Part shown: positions 26,488 through 35,744 of the stretch, one piece after another
How positions within the stretch are numbered: position 1 is the first letter of the stretch
How the letters are laid out: every line of letters starts with the position of its first letter
Assembly: GCA_023426245.1 (NCBI GenBank)
Contig: JAFABB010000051.1
Span: 62,001-126,000, forward strand
Direction: 5' to 3'
From: Bacillota bacterium
GTDB lineage: Bacteria > Bacillota > UBA4882 > UBA8346
DNA length: 64,000 nucleotides
The notes under the pieces: generated by a model
Told to the model about the DNA's origin: nothing
Database searches by the model: none
Seen by the model: only the letters and a program-made list of their open reading frames with translations
Made by a program: the position numbers and the translations under genes

Positions 26488-27585
26488 TTGAAAGCAATGA
26501 TATTGGCAGCAGGGGTTGGTTCCCGTTTGGAACCGTTGACTTGCAACATTCCTAAACCGATGGTTCCGGTGGTTAACCGGCCTGCCATGGAACATATTAT
26601 TCAATTGTTGGCCAAAAATAACATTCGGCAAATAGCCGCCAATGTTTGGTATTTACCGGAAAAGATTCAGTCTTATTTTGGTGACGGGCGACAGTTCGGA
26701 GTGGAGCTGCAATATTCCCAGGAAAAAGAGCTCATGGGTACTGCTGGAGGAGTTAAGAAATTAGAGAGTTTCCTTGATGAGACATTCGTTATCATTTCCG
26801 GAGATGCTTTAACCGACATCAATTTGGAAGCGCTACTCTCCCGTCACCGTCAAAGCGGGGCTATTGCTACGATTGCCCTTAAAGAAGTGCCGGACCCGCG
26901 TCAATTTGGCGTGGTTATTATCGATGAGGACGGACGGATCAAGGCTTTTCAGGAAAAGCCCGAACCGGATCAGGCCCTTAGCAAACTGGCCAATACGGGG
27001 GTTTATGTGTTTGAACCGGAGATTTTCAAATATATTCCTGCGGATACCGTTTATGATTTCGGAAAGCAATTATTCCCGAAGCTGGTTGAAATGAATGCGC
27101 CTTTTTACGGTCATAAGATGAAGGGTTATTGGTGCGATATCGGGACTTTAAGTCAGTACCGGCTGGCCAATTATGACGTTTTAAAGGGCCTTGTGAAAAT
27201 TGATATTCCAGGCATCTGGCATCCCAATGCGGTTTATGTGGGAGAAAGGACGATTGTTGCTCCTACAGCCAGGTTCGGGCCCAAAGTCGTAATAGGACGC
27301 AACTGCCATATTGGTTATGGTGTGGAAGTATTTGGTGAGACTGTAATCGGCGATAACTGCATCATCGAAGAGGGAGCATCTATCTTTGGAAGTATTGTTT
27401 GGCATAATACCCAGATCGGGCGCGATACCAGGTTGGTGGAGTGCGTGGTCGGCAGTGAATGCTATCTTAAAGACGGTTCCATTATTGGCGCCGGCGTTAT
27501 ATTGAGTGATGAATGTATTGTCGAGCCGGGGCGGGTTATTGAAGCAAACTCCAAGTTCTGGCCGGGGAAAGTTGTGGGGAATTGA
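26488..27585 (+). CDS. Sugar nucleotidyltransferase (mannose-1-phosphate guanylyltransferase-like) with left-handed beta-helix
   Basis: A 365-residue protein from a TTG start with GGAGGGA at 26476-26482. The N-terminal nucleotidyltransferase domain shows LAAGVGSRLEPLT and PKPMVPVVNRP, with ISGDALTDI and KGYWCDIGT further on. The C-terminal ~120 residues are hexapeptide repeats (VVIGRNCHIGYGVEVFGE, VIGDNCIIEEG). The layout resembles eukaryotic-type GMPP and related NDP-sugar synthases. The exact nucleotide and sugar are unproven. A second, ManC-type enzyme lies at 31872. Confidence 0.85.
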   Translation: MKAMILAAGVGSRLEPLTCNIPKPMVPVVNRPAMEHIIQLLAKNNIRQIAANVWYLPEKIQSYFGDGRQFGVELQYSQEKELMGTAGGVKKLESFLDETFVIISGDALTDINLEALLSRHRQSGAIATIALKEVPDPRQFGVVIIDEDGRIKAFQEKPEPDQALSKLANTGVYVFEPEIFKYIPADTVYDFGKQLFPKLVEMNAPFYGHKMKGYWCDIGTLSQYRLANYDVLKGLVKIDIPGIWHPNAVYVGERTIVAPTARFGPKVVIGRNCHIGYGVEVFGETVIGDNCIIEEGASIFGSIVWHNTQIGRDTRLVECVVGSECYLKDGSIIGAGVILSDECIVEPGRVIEANSKFWPGKVVGN

Positions 27586-27987
27586 TTTAACTATTCGCGA
27601 TTAGCAACCGGCAGTTGGTTAAGGCGTTATGGGTTATTGTTTATGGGTAATTGGTTATTGGGTTATCGATGATATTATGTTTGGTGAGTAATTATGACAA
27701 ATTGTGAGAGTAAAAATTTCTCAATTTTGGGATAAAATAAGAAATGCTGCGTATTTGTTTTTTAAATGGATTGTGATATGCTAGTTGAGATGTTAACAAG
27801 TGGTATAAAAGTAATTTGATATTTGACTTAAGCGATTGATGAGTCTTATATTATAATTATAGGATTTCCGGTAAAAATAATTCCGGAATTATGAGTCTTT
27901 TATTTTTCTAGTCCGGAATGATAACAGAGAAACAGCTAAAGGTCAATAGCCAACGACCAATCATTTGTATTTAAAGAAGGTAATACT
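27586..27987. other. 402 bp gap with a 16 bp perfect palindrome before the dehydratase gene
   Basis: No gene is seen. GGGTTATTG/GGTTATTGGG repeats lie at 27629-27665 and a TAGCCAA-type fragment at 27937-27960. At 27877-27892 there is the perfect palindrome ATAATTCCGGAATTAT, flanked by GAGTCTT direct repeats (27841 and 27893) and by further TCCGG motifs (27866 and 27913). This may be an operator or a small hairpin. Confidence 0.45.
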
Positions 27988-29865
27988 TTGCGATTTCATC
28001 GAAATCATATTCTTCAAGTTATTTTTGATATTATTATCGTTAATGCGGCTTGGTTAGGAAGTTTGGTATTGCGTTTTGATGGGCGGATTCCGTATACATA
28101 TCTTCGGCATGCATATCAGATTGCATTGGTTGTAACCGCAATTCGAATTGGGGTTTTTCTTTTTTTTCGGCTATATCAAAGTTTGTGGAGCTACAGCAGC
28201 ATTCCTGAATTTTTTTTAGTGGGAAAAGCGGTGACTCTTTCGACCTTAATCATTTGGTTTTTTGCATTAAGCGCTCAGAACATGCAGATATTGCCGTTCC
28301 CAACTCCAAAGGCAATTGGGATTATTGATTGGCTATTGAATATTATCGCACTGGGCGGATGGCGTTTTGCAGTCCGTTTCCGCCGGGAATGGGTTATTTC
28401 CCGTTCCAATGCGAAAAATGCCGTAAAAAAAAGATTGTTGATTATCGGAGCCGGTGAAGCGGGTTCCATTATCATCCGGGAAATTTTTAAAGAACTCCCT
28501 TCCAACTATTTGACCGTTGGTTTTGTCGATGATGACCCATGCAAACAGGGTCATTCCCTTCATGGAATCCCGATACTGGGTAACCGTCAAGATATTTCAC
28601 GGTTAATTCAACAATACGATATTGAAGAAATTATTATCGCTTTGCCCTCGGCTTCCAGGCATGATATCCGGGAAATCCTGGCCATGTGTCAGCAGGCGAC
28701 AGCCCATATATTAATGGTTCCTCCCGTTACCGAGATTATCCGGGGCACGGTTTCCATGAAACAGTTGCGGGATGTTCAGATCGAGGATTTGTTGGGGCGG
28801 GAACCGGTACGGATTGATTTGGCAGCTATCGCCCAATATTTAAATAAAGAACGGATTTTAATCACCGGCGCCGGAGGGAGTATCGGTTCGGAAATCTGCC
28901 GTCAGGTGGTTAAGTTTGGACCGGAAATTTTGTTACTGCTTGGCCGGGGTGAAAATTCAATATTTGAAATCGAGCAGGAACTGACCTCAAACTTCCCTCA
29001 TGTAAGAAAAGTACCTATCATTGCCGACATCCGGGATCGCGCCAAACTTATTCAAGTTTTTGAATCCTACCGTCCGACAGTGGTCTTTCATGCTGCCGCT
29101 CATAAACATGTGCCTTTGATGGAACTTGCCCCCGATGAGGCTGTCAAAAATAATGTCTTCGGCACTAAAAATTTAGCCGAGCTTGCTGATAAATATGAAT
29201 GTAAACGTTTTGTGCTGATTTCCACCGATAAAGCGGTCAATCCAAGCTCGGTCATGGGGGCTACCAAAAGAGTCGCCGAGTTGATTATTCAGGATTTGAG
29301 CACCCGCAGCCGGACCAAATTTATGGCGGTCCGCTTCGGTAATGTCTTGGGAAGCAGGGGAAGCGTTATTCCCTTTTTCCGGAATCAAATCGCCCGCGGT
29401 GGGCCAATTACTGTGACTCATCCGGAGATTACCCGTTATTTCATGACCATTCCCGAAGCCTCTCAATTGGTGATTCAAGCGGGAGCGCTTGGCCAGGGCG
29501 GAGAGATCTTCATCCTCGATATGGGCGAACCGATCAAAATTGTGGATCTGGCCCGGGAATTAATCCGGCTTTCCGGGTTTGTACCGGATAAGGATATTAA
29601 AATCGAGTTTACCGGACTGCGTCCGGGTGAAAAAATGTATGAAGAGTTGATGACCAGCGAAGAAGGGGTCCGGACTACCCGGCATGAGCGAATCTTTACC
29701 ACTCAGGTCCAGGGAATTGAGCATAATTTGCTCACTGAACGTTTGGACAGGCTTTGGACTCTGTTGGATGGAGATAGAGTTGTTATCTTAACACAACTCG
29801 GTCAAATTGCTTTAGAATACAGGCCGTGGAAGAATGAGGGGATGAAAGTCGATCAGATTGGCTAA
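27988..29865 (+). CDS. Membrane-bound UDP-N-acetylglucosamine 4,6-dehydratase (PglF/CapD type)
   Basis: A 625-residue protein from a TTG start. Four membrane helices (about 10-115) are followed by a first Rossmann segment (IIGAGEAGSIIIREI, ~150) and the SDR domain (ITGAGGSIGSEICRQV, ~290). The active site reads STDKAVNPSSVMGATK, giving D414, K415 and M423. The same Asp-Lys-Met arrangement occurs in Campylobacter PglF, where Met replaces the usual Tyr. Such enzymes make UDP-4-keto-6-deoxy sugars for glycans. The neighbours are glycan genes. Confidence 0.93.
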   Translation: MRFHRNHILQVIFDIIIVNAAWLGSLVLRFDGRIPYTYLRHAYQIALVVTAIRIGVFLFFRLYQSLWSYSSIPEFFLVGKAVTLSTLIIWFFALSAQNMQILPFPTPKAIGIIDWLLNIIALGGWRFAVRFRREWVISRSNAKNAVKKRLLIIGAGEAGSIIIREIFKELPSNYLTVGFVDDDPCKQGHSLHGIPILGNRQDISRLIQQYDIEEIIIALPSASRHDIREILAMCQQATAHILMVPPVTEIIRGTVSMKQLRDVQIEDLLGREPVRIDLAAIAQYLNKERILITGAGGSIGSEICRQVVKFGPEILLLLGRGENSIFEIEQELTSNFPHVRKVPIIADIRDRAKLIQVFESYRPTVVFHAAAHKHVPLMELAPDEAVKNNVFGTKNLAELADKYECKRFVLISTDKAVNPSSVMGATKRVAELIIQDLSTRSRTKFMAVRFGNVLGSRGSVIPFFRNQIARGGPITVTHPEITRYFMTIPEASQLVIQAGALGQGGEIFILDMGEPIKIVDLARELIRLSGFVPDKDIKIEFTGLRPGEKMYEELMTSEEGVRTTRHERIFTTQVQGIEHNLLTERLDRLWTLLDGDRVVILTQLGQIALEYRPWKNEGMKVDQIG

Positions 29866-30341
29866 TATACGAATTATCCTTTTGAATGAATTCCTGTGGT
29901 GAATAAATTCTTTTAGAGCAAGTGACGATGGATGTGCTTTCAATTTACAGTCCGGATTAATGCAACAATAAATGAGATAATTCATTGATCACCGCTAGGT
30001 GCGATACTTTTATACTTTTCCCAAAGATTAAGTATCGAGTGGGAAAAGATATTGTGGGAGTTCAGCACGCTTTTCTTAAGAATGGAGTTGCAGCGTAGGC
30101 TCAATTATAATTTAATTTTTCCTTAATACAACTATGATAGGATAAAACCATATCGGGCAACATAGATATGTTTTTTATTTATTTGCGGTTGTTCTACGGG
30201 GAAAAATTTGTTTCAGTCTTAAGATTTGGCATCGGCTGCTAACTATCAAACAGTCAGTAGAAATCACATTCAACTGTTAAAAGCAACAAGCAAGGGCCAA
30301 ATTCTAAAAAAATTACCAATAACCGGTGACGGAGGTAGTTT
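29866..30341. other. 476 bp gap upstream of the glycosyltransferase gene
   Basis: No gene is seen. The gap contains two interleaved perfect stems (30003-30048, listed separately) and a weak hairpin CATATC/GATATG with TTTTTTATTT at 30149-30180 that could be a terminator or attenuator. The rest is AT-rich and featureless. Confidence 0.5.
30003..30048 (+). other. Interleaved inverted repeats (possible H-type pseudoknot RNA)
   Basis: GATACTT (30003-30009) is complementary to AAGTATC (30030-30036). CTTTTCCCA (30015-30023) is complementary to TGGGAAAAG (30040-30048). The order S1-S2-S1'-S2' with loops of 5, 6 and 3 bases permits an H-type pseudoknot, or two mutually exclusive hairpins. The same holds on either DNA strand. 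No known riboswitch class was recognised. Confidence 0.5.
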
Positions 30342-31271
30342 TTGGTGGAAAAACTTTCGGTGGTTGTTCCCTGCTTTAATGAACAGGAAGCCATACCTCT
30401 TTTTTATAAAGAGACGACGTCGGTCCTACAAAAGATCCATTGTGACTATGAAATTCTTTTTGTGAACGACGGTTCCAAAGACCATTCCTTACAAGTGATA
30501 GAAACCTTAACCGCTAGAGATTCAAGGGTGAAGTATCTCTCTTTTTCCAGAAATTTTGGAAAAGAGGCGGCTATGCTTGCAGGAATGAAATATGCAACCG
30601 GTAATCTCGTGGTGATTATGGATGTAGACTTACAGGATCCGCCGGCGTTGTTGCCGGAAATGGTAGAAGCTATTGAAAAAGAAGGATACGATTCGGTAGC
30701 GACCCGACGGGTCAGCCGAAACGGAGAACCGTTGCTGCGGAGCTTTTTTGCCAGGATTTTTTATATACTGATTCATAAATTATCCGATGCCGATATTGTG
30801 GATGGCGCCCGGGATTTTAGAATGATGACCAGGCAGATGGTTGATTCGATTCTAGAGCTTAATGAATATCATCGTTTTTCCAAGGGAATTTTTGGATGGG
30901 TAGGCTATGAAACCAAATGGCTGGACTATGAAAATATTGAACGGGTAGCCGGCGAGACGAAATGGTCTTTTTGGAAACTATTAAAATATGCACTGGAAGG
31001 GATAATCGCTTTTTCAACCCTTCCCCTTCGGGTTGTCTCCTTTTTTGGGCTGGCATTTTCGGGTTTCGCTTTTCTGCTACTTCTTGTAATCGTTTTCCGG
31101 AGGATGTTATTCGGTGATCCGGTGGCCGGTTGGGCATCCACCATGTCGGTTATCATCTTGGTCAGTGGTTTGCAAATGATTTTTTTAGGCATCATGGGTG
31201 AATATTTAGCTCGGACTTATATGGAAACAAAAGCGCGACCGAAATATTTCGTGAAGAAAAAAAACATTTAA
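30342..31271 (+). CDS. GtrB/DPM1-like membrane glycosyltransferase (GT2)
   Basis: A 309-residue protein. The GT-A domain (about 1-230) has SVVVPCFNEQEAIP, FVNDGSKD and the metal-binding MDVDLQDPP. Two membrane helices lie at about 233-255 and 268-290. Such enzymes transfer glucose or mannose from NDP-sugar to undecaprenyl phosphate. GGAGG at 30331-30335 serves TTG 30342 or GTG 30345. The next gene is a GtrA-like protein, the usual partner that may flip the lipid-linked sugar. Confidence 0.92.
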   Translation: MVEKLSVVVPCFNEQEAIPLFYKETTSVLQKIHCDYEILFVNDGSKDHSLQVIETLTARDSRVKYLSFSRNFGKEAAMLAGMKYATGNLVVIMDVDLQDPPALLPEMVEAIEKEGYDSVATRRVSRNGEPLLRSFFARIFYILIHKLSDADIVDGARDFRMMTRQMVDSILELNEYHRFSKGIFGWVGYETKWLDYENIERVAGETKWSFWKLLKYALEGIIAFSTLPLRVVSFFGLAFSGFAFLLLLVIVFRRMLFGDPVAGWASTMSVIILVSGLQMIFLGIMGEYLARTYMETKARPKYFVKKKNI

Positions 31272-31300
31272 ATATCCATCGTTTCATCGAGGAGAGTGCT

Positions 31301-31723
31301 ATGATTAAAAAGATTTTCTGGGAGCCGACCCAAAGTGTTTCGGTTCAATTTTTTCGTTATATCTTTGTTGGTGCGATCGCAACCCTGATCGATTTTGGAT
31401 TGCTTTATCTTTTTACCGAATATGGGAAAATATATTATCTGGTTTCAACGATACTTTCCTTTAGCGCAAGTGTGATTATTCATAATTTTTTAAGTATGAA
31501 CTGGGTTTTCAAGGGACGCGTTTTAAGTAAAAGGTGGTTTGAATTCGCGGCTTTTACTGTGATCGCCCTAATTGGACTGGGCTTAAACGTTCTTTTGATG
31601 TGGATGTTTACCGAACATTTCAGATTCTATTACTTGCTGTCCAAAGTTTTTGCAACAATATTGGTGTTTTTATGGAATTTTATCGCCAGAAAATGGTTTG
31701 TTTTTCAAACCCGGGAACATTAA
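31301..31723 (+). CDS. GtrA-like membrane protein
   Basis: A 140-residue protein with four hydrophobic segments, matching the GtrA family (FRYIFVGAIATLIDFGLLYL; then FSASVIIHNFLSMNWVF and WNFIARKWFVF). GtrA proteins are thought to translocate polyprenyl-phosphate sugars. CGAGGAGAG precedes the ATG. It lies 29 bp after the GtrB-like gene, so the two form a pair. Confidence 0.92.
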   Translation: MIKKIFWEPTQSVSVQFFRYIFVGAIATLIDFGLLYLFTEYGKIYYLVSTILSFSASVIIHNFLSMNWVFKGRVLSKRWFEFAAFTVIALIGLGLNVLLMWMFTEHFRFYYLLSKVFATILVFLWNFIARKWFVFQTREH

Positions 31724-31871
31724 TCAATAGTTGCTGGTTATTCGTTATTAGCAGCAGTTCGTTGATGATGATTGATTATGAAAGTGAAAGCAAGATCAAG
31801 TTTTTGTAGCCATTTCTCCTCCGGTGGCATAGATTAGTAAAGTGCGAGTTGCCCAATGCTCTGGAGGAGAA

Positions 31872-32972
31872 ATGATGACAAGACCTATTTTGGTGGTGAT
31901 GGCTGGCGGCTATGGAGAAAGATTCTGGCCTCGTAGCAGGCGGAGTTTTCCAAAACAGCTCTTATCCTTTAATGGAGAAAAAACATTATTGCAGGAGTCG
32001 GTGGCTCGGGTTCAAGAGCTTACCGAGACGGAACGAATTTATGTGGTAACCAACTCCGAACAAGCTAAGGCTGTACAAAAACAATTGCCTTTTTTGCCTT
32101 CCCGAAACATCATCGTTGAACCTGAATGTAAAAATACCGCACCATGTATTGGCCTAGCCGCCGTTTATCTCCAGAAGTACTATCCGGATGAGAATCCTGT
32201 CATTGCATTTTTACCAAGTGACTGCAGGGTGTGTCACGAAGAAAAAATGCGAAATGCCTTGCGCGCCGGATTTAAGGTATGCATGGAGAAAAAAAGCGGG
32301 GTAGTCTTTGGCATGGAACCGACCCGTCCGGAAACAGGCTATGGATATATTGAGCTTGGACAAATAATAGGCGACTGTACCCTTGATGGTCAAAAACAAC
32401 TATGTTATCAGGTGAAGGACTTTTGGGAAAAGCCTTACCCGGAAAATGCGGAAAAATTGGTGGCTGCCGGTAACTGTTTATGGAACGGCGGAATTTTTAT
32501 TTGGCAATTGAAGAATTTACTTTTCGAAATGAAAAATCTTCTACCCGAACTGGATAAGGCTCTTCAATCTTTTTCCCCTTTTATCGGTACACTCAATGAA
32601 ATGAGCCAATTAACCAGGATATATTCTACTTTGCCTGCCATTTCGTTTGATTGTGGGATTTTGGAAAGGACATCCAATCTGATTGTTATTCCTTCGGAAT
32701 ATGGCTGGGACGATTTGGGCTGCTGGACTACATTGGAAAGAATACTGCCGCCCGATGAATCCGGAAATGTCAGCCAGGGAGAGTTTTGGGGGGTGGATAC
32801 CCATGACTGTATCATCCATAGTCCCCATAAGCCCGTAACGGCGATAGGAGTATCGGACTTGATTGTTGTGGAAACTGAAGATGTTTTACTGGTTTGCGCG
32901 AAGAATCAAGCTCAGAATGTAAAAAAACTGCTTCAAAAACTCCGGGAGCGTGACCGGCTGGATTTGTTGTAA
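31872..32972 (+). CDS. manC: Mannose-1-phosphate guanylyltransferase (ManC type, short form)
   Basis: About 366 residues from ATG 31872, placed by TGGAGGAG at 31862-31869. The signature GGYGERFWPRSRRSFPKQ is typical of ManC/GMP enzymes, and DFWEKP and NGGIFIW are also present. The C-terminal cupin (isomerase) domain of bifunctional AlgA/ManC is absent. It should make GDP-mannose. The usual PADH-type segment reads PSDC here. Its position next to GtrB/GtrA suggests the sugar donor for that pair, though this is inference. Confidence 0.9.
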   Translation: MMTRPILVVMAGGYGERFWPRSRRSFPKQLLSFNGEKTLLQESVARVQELTETERIYVVTNSEQAKAVQKQLPFLPSRNIIVEPECKNTAPCIGLAAVYLQKYYPDENPVIAFLPSDCRVCHEEKMRNALRAGFKVCMEKKSGVVFGMEPTRPETGYGYIELGQIIGDCTLDGQKQLCYQVKDFWEKPYPENAEKLVAAGNCLWNGGIFIWQLKNLLFEMKNLLPELDKALQSFSPFIGTLNEMSQLTRIYSTLPAISFDCGILERTSNLIVIPSEYGWDDLGCWTTLERILPPDESGNVSQGEFWGVDTHDCIIHSPHKPVTAIGVSDLIVVETEDVLLVCAKNQAQNVKKLLQKLRERDRLDLL

Positions 32973-33049
32973 GCTGTTATTGATTAAAAAGTCTACCAGC
33001 TTAAAGGATAATTAAGTTATTCGAAGGGAAGAAACAGGAAGGATTTGAG

Positions 33050-33742
33050 TTAGCCGGAGTTTTTTACAATACAGATTTGACCGTGATTTTTCATAACTCT
33101 CTGCCGTTGAAACAGAAATTTAGTGATTTGATCTTGAATGTTTTTGTCGATTTGTAGAAAACTAAGACCAATTCCATGAAAATTTTCTTTTTTAATCGTT
33201 CGCATAATTTTAGCAACGAATAATGAGGGTGAGCTATTACCGGGCAACACCATTTGACAGGTCATGCTGATCCCGGTATCCAGATTCAACTTTGGATCGA
33301 TTACGGCAAAGAGGCCGTTGATAGAAAGGTTTACCACTGTTCCCCGGTATTTTCCGTCTTTACCGAAAAATTGAAATGGAAAATTGACTTCACAACGAAA
33401 AAAATGCCGTCCGACTGCTACCTTCAAATCTTCCGGCTTGTTGACAATAATCAAAGGAGGTTCCTTTTCCATACCGATGAATTGGGTCGTAAAGACATAA
33501 TCACATGAGTTGTTGTCACTTCGGCATATTAGAGTAACGCTGGCACCCGGCTGCATATTTTTTAACAGTTTATCATCTTCGGGCATTAAAACTTCCATTC
33601 GCTCTCCTTGGGAATTCCAAATGGAAGTGCGATAGATTATCTTTTGGCCGTTTTCATTCAAGATTTCCACTTGGACATTCTTTCCGGGTCGAATCAGGCT
33701 TTGTGCAATCAAATGTTCGTTCTTCAAAGGTTTCACCCCCAA
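33050..33742 (-). CDS. YcgR-like PilZ domain protein
   Basis: Up to 230 residues. An N-terminal YcgR-type flagellar-brake domain (about 1-110) precedes a PilZ domain with RHFFRCEVNFPF (R-x3-R) and NLSINGL (D/NxSxxG), the cyclic di-GMP binding motifs. It is the second such protein in the window. The TTG at 33742 gives the longest form. TTG 33727, 6 bp after GGGGGTG, has the better ribosome binding site. It is convergent with manC and divergent from tepA. Confidence 0.88.
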   Translation of the reverse strand: MGVKPLKNEHLIAQSLIRPGKNVQVEILNENGQKIIYRTSIWNSQGERMEVLMPEDDKLLKNMQPGASVTLICRSDNNSCDYVFTTQFIGMEKEPPLIIVNKPEDLKVAVGRHFFRCEVNFPFQFFGKDGKYRGTVVNLSINGLFAVIDPKLNLDTGISMTCQMVLPGNSSPSLFVAKIMRTIKKENFHGIGLSFLQIDKNIQDQITKFLFQRQRVMKNHGQICIVKNSG

Positions 33743-33974
33743 ATCAAATTTCTCTTTAGGTAATTTAGCTGATTTTATAGTGAAAAATATTGAAATATCT
33801 TCTCTTTGAAATTCGCATATATAAATTGTTTATTAATTTTATTCGTTAGGGAGTAAAATTAAATTCAAAGCTCGGTTATTAATCAATCTGAATAACTTTT
33901 GAACGTAACTTAGTATGAATTACGGGGAGTTAGGGATACTACTATTAATTCAGATTAGTTAATAGGGGGAAAAA

Positions 33975-34799
33975 TTGGTGGCAGACTTGGAAGACGATTC
34001 AATAAGACATGATTTTTCGGTTCACATTGCTTCAAAAGCCCAACCACCTGGTGGCTCAGAGACAGAAAGTCCAAGCGAACAGCCGCTTGAACAACCAGTG
34101 CGCCAAAACCCTAGAAAACAAAGATTATTGTTAAGTAATCTTAAATCACTAGGACAGCTGAACACGCCTACCTCAGGTGAAAGCAATATTCATACGATGA
34201 TTATTGTTGGCCAAATCGAAGGCCACATCATTCTCCCTGGGAAAAATAAGACAACAAAATACGAACATATTATACCACAACTTGTTGCAATAGAGCAAAA
34301 TCCAAATATTAAAGGCTTATTAATAATTCTGAATACAGTTGGGGGAGACGTTGAGGCAGGATTGGCAATTGCCGAGATGATCGAGAGCCTTTCAAAACCA
34401 TCCGTTTCATTGGTTTTGGGAGGTGGACACTCCATTGGCGTTCCGATAGCAGTGGCTACGGATTATAGTTTTATTGCTGAGACAGCTACCATGACGATTC
34501 ATCCTTTACGGTTAAATGGTTTATTGATTGGTGTTCCGCAGACATTCGAATATCTCGATAAAATGCAAGACAGGATTATCAAGTTTGTAGCCAGTCATTC
34601 CGAAGTGCCGGAAGAGAAATTTAAAGAATTAATGTTCAGAACCGGCGATTTAGTTCGCGATATCGGCTCTGTGCTCATCGGAAAAGAAGCAGTTCATTGC
34701 GGCCTTATTAATGAACTGGGTGGGATTAATCAAGCTTTAAAAAAGTTGGATGAGTTAATTGAACTTAATGCTGAAAGCAGGAAACGAGGCCTTCAATAA
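33975..34799 (+). CDS. tepA: ClpP-like serine protease TepA (translocation-enhancing protein)
   Basis: A 274-residue ClpP-class protein with a variable N-terminal tail (about 1-65). The nucleophile Ser near 153 lies in GGGHSIGVPIAV and a His near 176 in TMTIHPLRL. This matches the YmfB/TepA family, which in Bacillus subtilis lies just before ylzJ and spoIIIE. The family is linked to sporulation or secretion, but the substrate is not known. AGGGGGAA at 33964-33971 supports TTG 33975 or GTG 33978. Confidence 0.9.
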   Translation: MVADLEDDSIRHDFSVHIASKAQPPGGSETESPSEQPLEQPVRQNPRKQRLLLSNLKSLGQLNTPTSGESNIHTMIIVGQIEGHIILPGKNKTTKYEHIIPQLVAIEQNPNIKGLLIILNTVGGDVEAGLAIAEMIESLSKPSVSLVLGGGHSIGVPIAVATDYSFIAETATMTIHPLRLNGLLIGVPQTFEYLDKMQDRIIKFVASHSEVPEEKFKELMFRTGDLVRDIGSVLIGKEAVHCGLINELGGINQALKKLDELIELNAESRKRGLQ

Positions 34800-35029
34800 T
34801 GTTTTATACCATTGTACCGCTGGAGTATATTTTTGAGGAAGATGAATCGGAAGAGACTGAATCCAAAAAGCAAAAAAAGGAAGATATCGAGATTAAACGC
34901 GAAGGGGGCGTAAGCTTGATGGTAGAATCTTCACCGTTTGGGCAATATAAGATAACCCGGTTGATTAGCACCAATCCCAATGATTATTTAAAACCCCAAT
35001 GGCAGCCTGGAACCATCATCACCGGATAA
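34799..35029 (+). CDS. ylzJ: YlzJ-like protein
   Basis: A 76-residue protein matching the YlzJ-like family: FYTIVPLEYIFE at the start, GGVSLMVE in the middle, and SPFGQYKITRLISTNPNDYL near the end. The acidic/basic insert DESEETESKKQKKED is longer than in Bacillus. It overlaps tepA by one base. Function is unknown. In relatives spoIIIE/ftsK comes next, but here about 3.9 kb of other genes intervene. Confidence 0.88.
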   Translation: MFYTIVPLEYIFEEDESEETESKKQKKEDIEIKREGGVSLMVESSPFGQYKITRLISTNPNDYLKPQWQPGTIITG

Positions 35030-35039
35030 TTGATAATGA

Positions 35040-35744
35040 TCAGAGTTTAAAACGAAAGGAGACAGCTTGTCCCAAAGACCGGCCAGCGGCTTTTAGGAGT
35101 TTTAGTTTCTTAAGGGATACTTCGCCGGTGGTACGTTGATGGTAACATGCCGGTGTTTGGAAGATTCGAAGCTTTTTTAGTGCTGCGTATCCCGAAATGA
35201 TAACATTAGGGGCAAAGGTATTTGCGGGAAGTTTAAAAAACAAGTCTCTGAATTTATTACTGCGCATCAGCCTATAAGGTGAATTAGTATCCAGGATTCC
35301 GGAATGATAAAAAAGCCGGACTACGAGTTTTGATCCAAAGGTCATGATTTTTCTTGAAACCGGATTATGCCGCCCTACCCGAACCCCAACCAAGAAGTCG
35401 TAATCAAAGCGCTTAAGCCACAACTTATCAAAAGCAGCGACTTCCAATTCATCATCGGAATCAATTTGAAATAACCATTCGGCACCGGAATTCTCCCGAT
35501 ACCCTTGTAAAATAGTAGGTCCGTGTCCGCTATTGGTTTTTTGATGAACGATAATCCTTGGATAACGGGCAGCCATTTTTTTGAGTATGATAGCAGTTTG
35601 ATCTGTAGATCCGTCGTTGTAGGCGTGGATTTCAAAGTTAATTTGGAGTTTGGTGAACTTGGCATGCCATTTTTCGAATACGGCAGTGATTGCTTTTTCC
35701 TCATTATAAATTGGCATAATAACCGCCAGTTCTTTAAAATTCAT
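35040..35744 (-). CDS. Glycosyltransferase family 2
   Basis: A 234-residue GT-A fold enzyme. It has AVIMPIYNEEKAI, AYNDGSTDQT and FQIDSDDELE, the last carrying the metal-binding acidic motif. No membrane helices follow, unlike the GtrB-like gene at 30342. It overlaps glf by 4 bp (ATGA), so the two are co-translated. Together they suggest addition of galactofuranose or a related sugar to a surface glycan. Its 3' end is 10 bp from the end of ylzJ (convergent). Confidence 0.88.
   Translation of the reverse strand: MNFKELAVIMPIYNEEKAITAVFEKWHAKFTKLQINFEIHAYNDGSTDQTAIILKKMAARYPRIIVHQKTNSGHGPTILQGYRENSGAEWLFQIDSDDELEVAAFDKLWLKRFDYDFLVGVRVGRHNPVSRKIMTFGSKLVVRLFYHSGILDTNSPYRLMRSNKFRDLFFKLPANTFAPNVIISGYAALKKLRIFQTPACYHQRTTGEVSLKKLKLLKAAGRSLGQAVSFRFKL

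Noticed and set aside
30003..30048. Known riboswitch (preQ1, c-di-GMP or c-di-AMP class)
   Set aside because: None of the conserved core sequences I know for these classes are present. Only the stems are regular.
33050..35029. Prophage-type ClpP/capsid protease region
   Set aside because: The ClpP-like gene is followed by ylzJ, and no portal, terminase or capsid gene is near. It is TepA, not a phage head protease.
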